Below, piece after piece: positions 44,635 to 57,255 of a stretch of 64,000 nt of DNA. The DNA is from Theropithecus gelada (lineage: Eukaryota > Chordata > Mammalia > Primates > Cercopithecidae). Position 1 is the stretch's first letter. Every line of letters starts with the position of its first letter. The notes beneath the pieces were generated by a model that was not told the origin of the DNA, searched no databases, and saw nothing but the letters and a program-made list of their open reading frames with translations. The stretch covers positions 61,891,690-61,955,689 of the forward strand of contig NC_037681.1 in NCBI RefSeq assembly GCF_003255815.1, written 5' to 3'. Position numbers and translations under genes: made by a program.

Positions 44635-46139
44635 GAAAATCGGTAGTGGGTGTGAGGCACTGCTATAAAGATAACCTGAAAATGTGGAAGTGACTTTGGA
44701 AATGGGTGATGGGCAGAAGTTGAAACAGTCTGGAGGGCTCAGAATAAGACACAAAGATGTGGGAAAGTTTGGAACTTCCTAGAGACTTGTTGAATGGTTT
44801 TGACCAAAATGCTGAGAGTGATATGGACAATGAAGTCCAGGCTGAAGTGGTTTCAGATGGAGATGAGGAACTTATTTCGAACTGGAGCAAAGGTCACTCT
44901 TGCTATGCTTTAGCAAAGAGTCTGGTGGCATTTTCTGCTTTAAAGATCTGTGGAATTTTGAATTTGAGACAGGTAATTTAGAGTACCTGGCAAAAGAAAT
45001 TTCTAAGCAGCTAAGCATTCAAGATATAGCCTGGCTGATTCTGAAAGCATTCAGTCATATGTGTTCACAAAGAGATGGTTTGAAATTGGAACTTATGTTT
45101 AAAATGGAAACAGAGCATTAAAGTTTAGAAAATTTGCAGCCTTATAATGTGGTAGAAAAGAAAAATCCATTTTCTGGGGAGGAATTCAAGCTGGCTGAAG
45201 AAATTTGCATAAGTAACAAGGAGTTGAATGTTAATAGCCAAGACAATGAGAAAAATGTCTCCAGAGCATTTCAGAGATCTTCATGGCAGTTCCTTCCATC
45301 ACAGGCTGGGAGGCCTAAGAGAAAGAAATGGTTTTGTGGACTGGGCCCAGGGCACTGTAGCTCTATCCATACTCAGAACTTGGTGCCCTGCATCCTAACT
45401 GCTATAGCTCCAGCTGTGGCTAAAAGGGGCCAATGTACAGCTCAGGCCATTGCTTCACAGGATGTAAGCCCCAAGCCTTGGCAGCCTTCACATAGTATCA
45501 AGCCTGTGAGTACAACAAAAGACAAGAGTTGAACTGTGGAGACTCCACCTAGATTTCAGAAGATGTATGGAAATACCTGGATGTCCAGGCAGAAGTCTGC
45601 TACAGGAGTGGAACCCTCATGGAGAACCTCTGCAAGAGCAGTGTGGAAGGGAAATGTGGGGTTGGAGCCCCCACATAGAGTCCCCACTGGGGCACTGCCT
45701 AGTGTAGCTATGAGAAGAGGGCCACCATCCTCCAGACCCCAAAATAGTAGATCTACCAACAGCTTGCACCACGTGCCTGGAAAAGCCACAAACACTCAAC
45801 ACCATCTGGTGAAAGCAGCTGCAGGGGCTGTGTCCTGCAGAGCCATGGGGTGGAGTTGCTTAAGGCTGAGGGAGCCCAGCCCTTGGATCAGTATGCCCTG
45901 GATGTGAGACATGCATTCAAAGGAGATTCTAGAGCTTTAAGATTTAACGACTGCCAGGCTGGGTCTCAGATTTGCATGAGGCCTGTGGCTCTGTTGTTTT
46001 AGTCGATTTCTCCCATTTGGAATGGGAACATTAACCCAATGCCTGTACCCCCATTATATCTTGGACTGTTGAGGAAGGCATGATTGGTTGTGAAATGTGA
46101 AAAGAACATGAGATTTGGGAGAGGCCAGGGGCAGAATAA
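44635..46139 (+). pseudogene. MaLR internal region (gag-like relic)
   Basis: About 1.5 kb without pol or env similarity, the usual MaLR-int layout. It still holds several open stretches in series: 44757-44981, 44900-45121, 45134-45532 (132 codons) and 45536-45907 (123 codons). These are broken by stops and frameshifts. None gives a recognisable domain. The final 'gggagaggccaggggcagaa' directly before the 3' LTR occupies the polypurine-tract position and is typical of MST internal regions. Confidence 0.75.
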
Positions 46140-46514
46140 TGTGGTTTAAGTTTGACTCTGTGTTCCCACCCAAATCTCATCTCTAATTGTAATCCTCACA
46201 TGTCAAGAGAGGGACTTGGTGGAAGGTGATTGGATCATGGGGGTAGTTTTCCCCATGCTGTTCTCATTATAGTGAGTGAGTTCTCATGAGGTCTGATGGT
46301 TTAAAAGTGGCAGTTTCCCCTGTGCTTGCTCTATCTCCTGTATCTCCTGTCACCTTGTGAAGAAGATGCCTGTTTTCCCTTCGCCTCCCACCATTATTAT
46401 AAGTTTACTGAGGCCTTCTCAGTCATGCAGAACTGTGAGTCAATTAAATCTCTTTTGTTTATAAATTACCCAGCCTTAGGTAGTTTCTTTACAGCAGTGT
46501 GAAAACAGACTTAT
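46140..46514 (+). repeat. 3' LTR of the MaLR element
   Basis: Starts 'tgtggtttaagtttgactct' and ends near 'gtgaaaacagactta'. Collinear with the 5' LTR except for a short tandem duplication of 'tatctcctg' at about 46331-46349, which is missing from the 5' copy. Confidence 0.9.
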
Positions 46515-47089
46515 CTTTTATATTTTGCTTGCTTCTTTATTTTCCTCCATCAGTTATCCTTCAGAGATAAACCTCTGTTCTTTTAAGTTACCTCCTGGGA
46601 CCCCAAAATTTATGCTTCCTGTAGTTAGTTACCTCTGGTTGGTCCCATAAACTTTCAAGCCATTTCCTTTTGATTCCCCAATTTCTGGTAGTCTACTACA
46701 CAAGGGCTCCAGTTGATTCACAGCATTTCCACTCCACCCTCAGAGTAAGAACGTTTGTTCAGGGGATAATTTGATCTTTGTTTCAAGCCTTCTAGTACCT
46801 GGCTGCCCTCTACTGTTTTCTGCACAGTCTCTGACTCTTTATGGGATTGGGATCCAGAGGTGACTCCTGGTTGTCAATATTTCTTCATGAGTTAATATAA
46901 AGTTGTAGTATTCTCTGTCTCCTAGTTATGCTGAAGGGTGCATTTCTTCTTTTCTTATTAATATTTTTAGAAGATATGGGGAGAAATTCAAATTTGGGTG
47001 GTCACCATAATCCTATAGGAACCTATCATTACTACTTAATATTTTTAAAGCTATTTAAATGGTATCATTCTCTAACAACCATAAATTTC
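46515..47089. other. No recognised feature
   Basis: Possibly old L1 leader sequence flanking the provirus insertion. Not recognisable enough to call. Confidence 0.35.
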
Positions 47090-47460
47090 TAATAAAGGTA
47101 GTCAATTTAATCTTGTACATTAACTGGTATCTTTGCTAAACTCTTATTCTAATAATTTATGTATAGATTTGGGAAGATTTTTGTACATAAAATTATGTCA
47201 TCTGTGAATAATGAAAATTTATATGTCTTCATTTTCAGTCCTTACATCTTTTATTCGTATGGGCTAATGCCCTCAATAAAATGCTGCAGAGGTTTGATTA
47301 ATGGCATCTTTTCATCACTCCTATTTTAACAAAGAGAAAACTTTTAAAGTGTCACTACTAAGTGGGATGTTTGTCCTTCATGTATTTATCTAGTGTGTTG
47401 TTAAGTGTAGCAGGATGGCGTGTAATTTTTGCCAAATATATTCTGTTTTCCTTGAGTTAA
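47090..47460 (-). mobile_element. Old L1M ORF2 fragment, antisense
   Basis: 'aaaattatgtcatctgtgaa', preceded by 'agatttttgtacat' and followed by 'tcttttattcgtatgg' and 'gatggcgtgtaatttttgcc'-like text, corresponds to the complement of the L1 RT region between the catalytic box and thumb. Heavily diverged. Confidence 0.65.
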
Positions 47461-49160
47461 TCATTAAAGCTCACAGCAAAGGATGAAAGATTCCAAGAAT
47501 CACCAGCTTTTGGGGCTATCCATCTCCTGCAGGGCTCACTGAGCAGAACTGTAATTCTTGAAATTGAGCAATCTCAAACCACACAGTATAAATATAAAAC
47601 AAATTTTACATTCACCATAACCATCACCAACCATGTTGTATTGAGTTTCTTTATCCTCTGGGCTGTGAGTTTCATTATGACACATTATCTGATTTTTTTT
47701 TTCAGTCTTAACATGCACTAAAGTTTTCCATGTGTGTTTTTAAGAATTCATTCTAATCACTTAAAATATTAAATTATACAATTAGAGAAAATTGTTTAAA
47801 ATACACAATAGGTGAGAATGCTCTTGTATTAGCACTATTTCTGGTCTCTCATCCCCAACCTTTTCATTTGGGTTATCTTTGATACTGATACAGGTAAAGA
47901 AGAAAGAAATCAGACATTTTTCTATGTGTTTGCAAGCTTATTCCTCCCTTGTTTTAAGTATCCCCCAAGTGCTTACATTCTGGTATATGACCATTTGCTT
48001 TTTGCTATAGCAGTCCCCAGCAAACTTACAACCCCAGTCTCATATACCCACCTTAGCCCTCATCTCTGGAGCTTATGGCATAGATAAGTCTATTTCCCAT
48101 ACCTCTAGAAACTGGGAACTTGAGGAGCTGCACCACCATACCAAATCTCCTCAGTGCTCTTTGCCAATCCAGTGTCAACAGAGCAGGTCAGCAAAGCCTA
48201 GCTGCTTGGCAGAAATCCTGCAGGAAACTAGACATCATTTTTTCCTCTAGCAGAGAAGTCTAAAGTTTATGAGTGATTCTCTTAGCCCCTTTCCTTGCCT
48301 TGACAGAAAGCAACAAGTTGAGTGCCCCACTCATCACCCACAGGAAGGAGAATGCAGAAGATGGCCTCTCTTCATGAGGAATACACTCCCTGCAAAAGGC
48401 ACACCAGCTCACTACCAGACTTTCTCTAACATCAACTAAGAGGGAATGGGGCTAGGTTGCAAGGGCCAACTCTGATGAACAGGTACTTCTTAATCATCAC
48501 TGCAGAAAAGTGACTGGCCCAGCATCTGTGAGTTCTCTAAACTTAGAACATGGAGTAAGTAAAGCCTTTGCTTCTCGAAAACTGTGGCCTTGAGTTCTCA
48601 ATTTCTGAAAGAAAAAAAAAAAAGCAGCAGCAACTCCTGCTTGAATTTACAGGTTGACTCATAACATCCTGTTTCACCATCATGGGGTAACATTGTAGCT
48701 TTAACTTATGGGTTTTGTCTCTATCCTAGGCTTACTTCAGAACATCAACACATGAAAAGGATAGCTGTCACTGAACTGTTTCCTTCAGATCCACTTGACC
48801 ATCTGACCAAAATTAGTGGTTTAAAAGAACCATGCATCAGATATCTGATAAGGGTCAAATCAAACAACAGCAATAAGCAATTAGAGTTGTTACATTCATG
48901 GCACACTTATGAATAATGTCATCATGTCTGGTTCTTTATATCCAAGATGAAGTAGCTAGCTGAAGCAACCACTCAGTTATTTCTGGGCCAAAATACATAA
49001 TCCAAAGAAAAGTGATAGTCATTGGCTCATAAATTTAAAGCAAACTATAATATTCACATTCATTCAGATCGTGACTGCACTCTAATTCATCAGCAGTTTA
49101 TTGAGACAACCCAAGATAATGACAAAATTCATATGGACATGTATCCTCTGAGGACCAAAA
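47461..49160. other. No recognised feature (about 1.7 kb)
   Basis: No repeat that I can name. The block 48010-48620 is less AT-rich and could be an eroded LTR or L1 leader. An A-run with AGC repeats ('agcagcagcaactcctgc') sits at 48610-48640. Confidence 0.4.
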
Positions 49161-49161
49161 T

Positions 49162-49280
49162 CCAGTTTCTTTTTCTTCTTCCTTTTCCCCCACTTCCAGC
49201 CTTTCCTTCTTTGCTCTCTATCTTTTATTTCTTTATTTTATCTTTCCTTCCTTTCTTCCTTTCTTTCTCTCTTTCTAATA
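49162..49280. repeat. CT-rich low-complexity tract
   Basis: Pyrimidine-rich run with TTCC, TTTC and TTCT units ('cttccttttcccccacttcc', 'tttccttcctttcttccttt'). Confidence 0.85.
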
Positions 49281-52200
49281 TCTCTAATACATGGCATAGC
49301 TGAGTCCATTATAAATGCTCAAGAAATATTTGCCAAGTTAAACAAAAAATTAAAATGTAATATTTTATTTATTAGAAATGAATATGGTACAATAAACTTA
49401 CTGGACTGTGAACTGTCCTCAACCTCCAGTTAACTGCCTGGGCATTTGCACTGAAATTTACAGTGTCATCTTTTAAAAGCTGTGCTGCTTTGGTACATGC
49501 TATCACAGCAAGCAATTTCTTTATTGGTTCTACCACACTAATCCCTCTCCAGTTCTATAGGCATAATGGAGAGGAAATAAGTCAACCCCACAAAATCTTT
49601 ACGTTTTTCCCTTTCCTTCATTATTAATCTTTCTCTCTCACGGCAAGAGAATTACACCTCTGAAGTCTTCCTATCCTCAGCAATCCCTCAATTCTTCTCC
49701 CTTCCCAGATGCACTTTTTATTTTACAATTATGTAACCCATATGACATCTCTGTCCAGCATTGGTTGTAATCTCCTCTCTCTACTCCCCATACACACATT
49801 GCAAAATCTAATACTATTGTTGGCACTGCAAACCTCTATCTAGCTATTAACTTACTTTATAGTTGAAGGGAATTTGGATTTTAAAGGGAGTAGTGCCAAA
49901 GGCAAAATTAGGTCAAGAAGCACGAAACTGTTTGTAGAAAAAAGATTATCATGTGTTTTAATTCGATGTGAAGAATGGCTCTCTGGGCACTTGAGGACTG
50001 ATAAGAAACTGAGACCCAATCATGTGAGAATTAGAGAAGAAGTGACATCTAGTGACAGCAACACATATATCCAATACCATGGGTAAGGAGAAGGAAGAGA
50101 AGGAAATGACTGGGATTGAAACCCAGAGACAAGGAAATTTTGTGAAGAAAATAGGAAGTGACAATAAAGGAAGATTCTTGGCAAACCAGGATAGTTTGAA
50201 ACAGGATTGAACAAGAATCTATGAAACACAAAAGAGAAAAACTGCAGAGAAATGAGGCTCAGGCATTGAAGCACATCTCAGTGTCCTAGCTGAGTCATCC
50301 TATGGTGACTTCCTCCGCCATCTCAGCCTCTCTGTCATTATTTGGTAAGACTCCAGCATCAATTCTCCACTTCCATCTGCAGGCCTTGGGTTGCCATTCT
50401 GTCCTGGTCTGATCTTCCTTATGTTCATAGAAAACAGCTTTGTTGTGGTAACAGGCTGGGATAATAGCTGCATTCTGTAGCCATATAACTAATTGATCTC
50501 CTAACTATTTATCAAATGTATATACTTTGCTGAATGCCTCTCGGCCCATCTGTAGGACTCAACTAAAAATTATCAAATTTATACACATTAAAGCACAATT
50601 TTTTAAATCTAAAAACTGGTGCTTAGAAAAGCAAAAAAAAAAAAAGTTACTTGGTATTGATGTTTTATGTGCAAACCTTATTATTTTTGATGAAAATGAA
50701 TGGTAAAATTACCAACAACTATCACTTGTCATTATAACAAATGAGCTTTGTTTGATGGTTAGTTGTCATTATGTTTTCTTAGTTTTGTAAAAGAAAGAGA
50801 AAGCAAAAAGGAAATGGCTAAAACTCCATAAAATTAACCTTCAAAGTTATAAAATCACCCGGTCAAGATTTTTGTAGTAAAATTAATTCCATCGCACTCA
50901 AGGTGCAAATCTAAATTCTGGCACATAAGTAGATGTGCATGACTGTCTTCCAAATAGTTGGGAAAAAATTATATACATCCCTAAATGGCCAAGCTACCCA
51001 TAATTCCCTACTCCCCTGTTAATTTCATCATCTTGACTGAAATTGAGATTTGAGTTGCAATTCTGGTTTATCAGCTCATTTTAGTTATGGACTCCAACTA
51101 AAAAGTGACTTATTATAAAATGCCTATTTCTATTTCTAAAATTTTATGAAATTTACTTAAGGACATGTGTTTCTTTCTTAACACTGATGAGGTCCTTGTA
51201 CTTATAATTTTTAAAATGTCATGAATAAACAGAAATCATTTCTGAGCACCTGTTCATAAATTAGAAGCAAAATACATTTTTTATTTTCAGAGAAGATTCC
51301 TCTGGTAAGAAAAACCAGACAAGTATATTTGATAAACCAGTTATATTGTTAAAAAATGAATTACTTGGTAAAGAGTGTATGCATTTTAAATGTTCACCAA
51401 AAAAAGACAGCATTTAAGATTTGTAGTGATGTATGGAGCATTCACGTAGCTACAGAACTTAAATTAGACCTCAAAAGTTGTACAGAATTTGTTTGGGGTA
51501 CATATTACTAGATATGTCTGATTGCATGATGTTTTATCACAAAGGAAAAAAATAGGTTACCTACATGAGAAAAAGAAATAATATAAAGACAATCTGTGTC
51601 ATTACTGAACAAATCTAGTAGCCACGGCAATTGGGATAAGTTAGATTTGACAATTTTCTTCTCTCTGTTTAATCTTCACTGACTTAATCTCTAAGGCTTT
51701 GTGAAACCATCTGTACAACTGTGTTCTCTACCAGTTGAGAGAGAGCTATCAGAAAGAAAGATTACCTATAAAGCCCTTAAAGAAAAAACATTAGCATGCC
51801 AATATGATCTAATGCAGAACTACTCTGCCAGTCAAAAAGTTTCACAATTCTCAATTGTTTTTAGAGCTCCACTTCCTGAAGAGGTACCTTTATTATCTCT
51901 GCAAATCTTGTCCTTAAGTTTACTGTACACCATGTTGGATAGTTTTTCCAAAGACGACTGACTAATTTGGTCCAATTCTGAATGAGAAAACCCCTACAAC
52001 TTCAGCTAAGTAGAAACTTAAAGTGAGTATGAGGACAATTCCATTGCAATTGTGAGGCAGTCAGTCACCCAGCCAAGTCTGAGTAGTGATGGGAATGAAG
52101 TCAGCAGGATGCTTGCTCTCTCCAAAGGAGATAATCAAGTTGCTAGAGCATAATAAATTTTGTTTAATATGCATTAGGTCCTTATTAGCTCTTAATGCCA

Positions 52201-53416
52201 TGCAGAAGGTATTATTATTCTGTACTTAATCCTGTTGTAAGTGCCTGTGCCAGAGCTCCCAAACAAATCTTTATCCTCTCATTCACAGAAGGAAGAGAGG
52301 GAAGAAGACCATAATCTGTCTTCGTTACTAACCACCGTAAAGGTGGCCTAACTAAGAAGAAAACCCTCAAGAGGCCTTTTCATAACCAGTCTAAACATTC
52401 CTAAGGATTTAAGATTAAGGCAATTTTTGATAATCCCAGAGGCAAATTTAAACTACTGAGATAGGTGAAAAGGGAGAGAGATAAGGCATAAATAAATAAG
52501 GAGATTTGAGGATGAAAGATTATAAGAAAAGAAATTTTCCTTGCCCGATTGAAAACATTCTCTAACCTCTGCAAAAATGCACGCCATCTTCCCTTCTATC
52601 CTACAGGAGGTGGGGCTGCTCCTGACACCTGTACAGCGACTTCACCCCTACTCACCTTCTCAGAGTAGCATCTCATGAAATTCCTCGTCTCCCTCCCCTC
52701 TACTGGCAGCTTCCTTTCAACATACAAATAGGGGCACGCATTTGTCCTCACTGATTTTCATTTAAAAGTAGCTTCTCCTAATTTTACCTTTTTTATTACC
52801 CTAATACTAGCAAATATCCATAAAGCAATCCTAAAGACCTTATACATTTTCACACTAACAGCCAGTGTTTTTCCTAATTTTTATTTTATATGGTGACCTG
52901 CTGACCATGCAATAATATAGTACAAACATGAGTCATGAAAAAAATAACCTGTTTTTTATTCAGTGATCAGAATTCTAAGTTGCTGAGAAACAAGGTTGAG
53001 TTGTGGATAAATACTTAATTATGGTTTGTGAGCTTTGCCATATTCTCAGAAATTGGGAAAATAAATTCATTTTGGTGAAAATGAAAAATCAAGTTTGGGT
53101 GGAAACAATCCAGTGTGTTTGGTTTAAGGCAAGGGTAATTGGGGACCTATGGAAAGCTAAATAGAGTTTTTTAGTAGAAAGTTAGAAACGTAGGTCTGGA
53201 GTTGCCTAAGAAAGCTGAACTGGAGTTATAAATTGGAAGTCATCAGTCAGCAGGTGAAAATTAAAATTTTGCAGTGAAGATATTATCCATTTGCCAATTT
53301 CAAATGATATATCCAAGTAAGTTTTAATTTCTCCTGCTCCATAATGAGTTATAATTTGTTCGTAGGAAAATTAAATAAATTAAATATACTTCAAAAATGA
53401 ATACATAAATAAAGCT
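49281..53416. other. No recognised feature (about 4.1 kb)
   Basis: AT-rich, without an Alu or recognisable L1. 50040-50280 is purine-rich, with four overlapping antisense frames and no domain. 52560-52740 is GC-balanced and may be a relic of an LTR. An 86-codon frame at 51701-51961 has no match. Confidence 0.4.
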
Positions 53417-53428
53417 AAAAGAAAGTCA

Positions 53429-53583
53429 AAGGTGACGAGTTGATGGGTGCTGATGAGTTGATGGGTGCAGCACAGCAACATGGCACAAGTATACATATGT
53501 AACAAACCTGCATGTTATGCACGTGTACCCTAGAACTTAAAGTATAATAATAATAAAAAAATTTAAAAAATTTAAAAATTAAA
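53429..53583 (+). mobile_element. Very short L1 3' end with target duplication
   Basis: Only about 100 bp of L1 3' UTR (from 'gacgagttgatgggtgc' to 'cttaaagtataataataa') plus an A/T-rich tail. Target duplication 'aaaagaaagtca' at 53417-53428 and 53584-53595, perfect over 12 bp. The start carries a duplicated 'gatgagttgatgggtgc'-type segment (53433-53467). Confidence 0.92.
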
Positions 53584-53595
53584 AAAAGAAAGTCA

Positions 53596-54856
53596 CAGGA
53601 ATAAATTTTCAAATAAAATATCCTTGAAAGAATCAAAGAATGGCTTGTTTGAGTGAAACTTCGTTTTGTGTGGGTAAATGTGCTAGTTGGTGGAAGCAGT
53701 CAGTCTACAGCAGTACACAGCATGGGGAGTGGTGTGGCAAATGTGTAAGATGTGCAATTCACTGTCACCATGCTAACTTTCATAGCCTATAGCTTACACA
53801 ACATTTCTAGATAAAGAAAGCAAGAAATATGAGTCTCGATAGCAAATATGGGCTACAGGTATCTAAAAAAAATAAGACTAGCTTATTCTGGGCTTTTTGA
53901 GTATACAACACAATTGTAGACTATCTGATGCCATTTCTTATTCTAAGTAGCCTCTTCTGAATGCATGTATTACTTGTTTAAATATAGATATATTTACTGC
54001 ATATCTACAGACTGATGCAACTGATTTCATTGTGTCAATCCCACTAATATTTCCCAGATTTATCTCATCTATAAGAAACTGTTCCAGTAACTGGGACTAG
54101 AGCTAATTTCCTGACAGACAAGATCCCTGCCTCCATGGAGTTTATATTCTACTGAATTAGTTATGTTCACGAGTAAAGTGAGTTTCAACATTCTGTATCT
54201 CTGTAGCATTTATTCCAAGCTTCACCAGAATTGTTTAAAAGCACATTTTAAAAAATTTTAACTACATGCTAATAGTGATCAAGTAGAGCAATCAAGAAAA
54301 TTTTAAAAATACTTTGCTCTTTAAGAGCTCTGGAACAAAATGATAACCATTAATTTTATTTGGGGAGGGAGGGGATGTCTTTTGAAATCTTCTGGGGATA
54401 AGTAAGATTTAATGAAATAACATTTTCAATCTTGACAACTCTTCCTATTCCAAGAAAGGATATTCCAACACATTTCTCTTAGTTATGTCACTTTAACAGA
54501 ACCTTGAAAATTTTGTCATGTATAATTACATGACATATTATTTTCCTTAGAAGAATCTACTCAAGCTGACCAAAAAAAAAAAAAAAAAAAAAAACCTTAG
54601 CAGAATTTATATTTGAAAACAAGTTTGATCTCCTAATGAAAACATTATTGTAATTTTTTCCTTTTTTTATTCATTGCTCTACATTTTCCACCCTAAATAA
54701 CACATTAAATTAAAACTCATATACTCGTGCCAATGACATCTTATTTGATTTCAAAATCAAAGAAAAACCTTTAGGGCTTTTTAATAATTTAAGTTATTTA
54801 ATGTATCTTGGTTGCCTAACTTATTTGACACAGAATGAAGAGACATTGTCCTAGAT
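53596..54856. other. No recognised feature
   Basis: AT-rich spacer between a short L1 end and MER5A. It contains a poly-A run at 54572-54594. Confidence 0.4.
54572..54594. repeat. Orphan poly-A run
   Basis: About 23 A with no recognisable retroposon upstream. The preceding 'ctactcaagctgacc' is not Alu or L1. Confidence 0.9.
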
Positions 54857-55074
54857 CAGAAATTCTCCACCATGGCACTATTGACACATTGGACTAGATT
54901 ATTCCTTTTTGTAAGGGGCTGTCCTTTGCATTGCAGGATGTTTAGCCCCATTCCTAGCCTCTACTCTCTTGATGCCAATAGCATCTCAACTGGGTGACAA
55001 CCAAAAATGTCTCGAGACATTGCCAAATGTCCTCTGGAAAAGGGAGCAAAATTGTCTCCAGTTGAGAACCATTG
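54857..55074 (-). mobile_element. MER5A (hAT-Charlie) DNA element
   Basis: Antisense MER5A of about 218 bp ending 'ccagttgagaaccattg', with 'ccaaaaatgtctcgagacat' and 'catcctgcaatgcaaagg' (on the complement) in family order. The hAT-type 8-bp flanks are 'tcctagat' (54849-54856) and 'tcctaatc' (55075-55082), alike but imperfect. Confidence 0.9.
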
Positions 55075-55778
55075 TCCTAATCGAGAGTCTCACTTGATAG
55101 TAGTGGTATAGTTTACAAAAACCTAGTAACTGAAGAACTTTGATTTTAGGGATGTAGAAAAAGTCTTACCTCCATTTCAAAGCAGTTTGAGTGTCAACTT
55201 ATTTACCATTTTTTAAAAAATTTATGTTGCATGTAATTACAGACTATAGCATTGCAGAAGCAGCTTGGGAATAGTATTTAATTATAATTTATGGGTACTA
55301 ATATTCTGTAAGGCATTAGGCCGTGAAAATGGTGACAAACACAATGTTGAACACACACTTTTTTTTAACGTTTCCAAGCAAAGAAAAAAATATTAGTTAG
55401 AATGAAGATCCAAATATGAAAAGCATGTTTGAAGAATTAACATTAGGTGTGTTCATTTGCTAACTAGTTGATTAAATTTTAATGTGTTATATTGAGAGTA
55501 GAAAGCAATATTATGTGACTATTAATGAAAACCATTTATGTTCCTTCTTGCTTAAGAGCTTTTCTCTTGTTAAATGTAGGAAACATAATGTGTAACTATA
55601 GAAACCTGCCATTTCCATTATTGGAATTTTCTCATAAAAAGCAAAACTGATTAAACTTTTATTTTCTGGAAAGGTTCTTAAAACCTAGCAAAGAAACCAA
55701 ATCTTACCTTCATAACACTTGTTTTGCCAAGAATAGATGGGTAGTAATAGGAATAGGGGAAAGAGAATGAGGCAGTCA
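55075..55778. other. No recognised feature
   Basis: AT-rich spacer between MER5A and an LTR. Nothing recognisable. Confidence 0.4.
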
Positions 55779-56341
55779 TGTTACAGGAAAGTGGTCCCAA
55801 TTCAGACCCCAAGAGAGGGTTCTGGGATCTTGCACAGGAAAGAATTCATGGTGAGTCCACAGTGCGAAGCAAAAGCAAGTTTATTAAGAAAGTACAGTGG
55901 TGAAAGGACAGCTACTCCATAGACAAAGTAGGACATTCCTGAAAGTAAGAGGAGGAGCACATGCACCCCACGTACAATACTCATATATATGGGGAGATGT
56001 GCTCTGCTCCAAGGGTTTGTGATAAAGGATTAATTTTCTTAATTAGTATATTTTGCAAGAATCAACACTGTTATCTTTAAAGCAAAATTAGGAATGCCTT
56101 TGTTCTCCAGACATTGACATATCTGGACACTCCCAAGTCTGGGTCTGTTTAGTAAATATTATTAATTTGTTTCCTGAATCATAAACATCTAGGGGCTAGG
56201 AATGCCTAATTTTCTGAGAATGCAGCCCAACAATTCTCAGGCTCATTTTCTTAGACCTCACTCAAAATGGAGTCACTCTGGTTCGAACACCTCTGACTGA
56301 AGCTGGAAAATAAATCCATGGTCCCAAGATTCCTCTCATCA
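55779..56341 (-). mobile_element. Solo LTR of an endogenous retrovirus (family unresolved)
   Basis: About 560 bp running TG...CA. On the complement the 3' portion reads 'taataaacttgcttttgctt', which includes an AATAAA polyadenylation signal, then 'cctctcttggggtctgaa' and a terminal 'cctgtaaca'. The U3-side text 'aatgcagcccaacaattctc' (plus strand) fits a class I primate LTR. I cannot name the subfamily, and the flanking duplication is not clear. Confidence 0.65.
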
Positions 56342-57149
56342 AGCATTCTCATCAATACCCAAAAGTCTCTTAAAAATTCCTAATTTATTTTTCAGATTTT
56401 ATTTTCTTTCTTTACACATCTGACTCCCACAGTGCTGACTTACAGTCCATGATAAAAATAATCATGACAAAATGCCTAGGAGTAGAAATAATTGATGTAC
56501 TAAATATTATATATTAAAAACAATATATATATTTGTATACATATATATTGCTTTTAATCCATCAGAATAAAAATGATACTCCAAACCAATTGCAAAACAC
56601 TTTACAAATGGGCTAAACCCTATCCTGCTCAAAAAGAGCAAGTAAACATTTTAATAAAGTAAACAGGTGAGACTGCAGGACCAGGGGCTCTTTGTGAGCT
56701 CCCTACATATGGAAAGATTATTTAATAACACTCCAAAGTTAACTGTGACTGAGTTTATTTGACACCCAAACTGAGGCATTTGAGTAGGCTTAACAGTAAG
56801 AGGAGAGGGGCAGGGGGGAGTGCAAATTAAAAACCGTCAGTTTGCTTGGTTGTTACATTTTCTGACATACTGGACAAAAGTAGAGAGCACGAACTGCTTG
56901 TCTCACAATATTCTGGACCTGACCTTTTCTTAAGGCCAGTTCTCATCTCTCGTTTTATTGCATTAAGCATTCTGCCAAGAAATTCTTCCATTATCTAGTT
57001 CCCTGTGTGCATAAAACAATGTGGCATTTGTTTTAGAATTATTAAATAATCCATGTCCCTTTATTTCTCAAAAATTACTACTTTTGGTTATTTTCCCTCT
57101 AATCTATAAGGTATGAAAACCCTAAAGTATTTCTTTACTAATTTACTTC
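56342..57149. other. No recognised feature; AT-palindromic patch
   Basis: 56500-56550 contains alternating TA stretches ('aatatatatatttgtatac') able to form small cruciforms. Otherwise nothing recognisable. Confidence 0.4.
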
Positions 57150-57255
57150 TTTAATTGACAAATAACTTTTTTTATATTTATCTTGTACAACATATTGTTT
57201 TGACATATGCTCACATTGTGGATCGGCTAACTCGAGCTAATTAATATCTTAAAGT
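57150..57255 (-). mobile_element. L1M 3' end fragment, antisense
   Basis: 'taattgacaaataac', 'cttgtacaacatattgtttt', 'gacatatgctcacattgtgg' and 'gctaattaatat' match the complement of L1MA/L1MB 3' UTRs in order. About 100 bp. Confidence 0.75.

Larger units (their letters stand above)
44272..46514 (+). mobile_element. Complete MaLR provirus (MST grade), both LTRs
   Basis: Endogenous retrovirus-like element of about 2.2 kb with two LTRs in the same orientation (44272-44634 and 46140-46514) around a 1.5-kb internal region (44635-46139). Both LTRs carry the 'ccacccaaatctcatct', 'gatcatggggg' and 'tataaattacccag' blocks typical of MST/THE1-type LTRs. MaLRs lack pol and were mobilised by ERVL machinery. 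Most copies are solo LTRs, so a copy keeping all three parts is less common. The two LTRs differ at many positions, showing great age. I cannot identify a clear 5-bp target duplication. Confidence 0.92.

Noticed and set aside
45134..45532. 132-codon frame as a possible domesticated retroviral gene
   Set aside because: It lies in the MaLR internal region, has neighbours broken by stops and shows no recognisable domain. Without conservation data it is only a relic.
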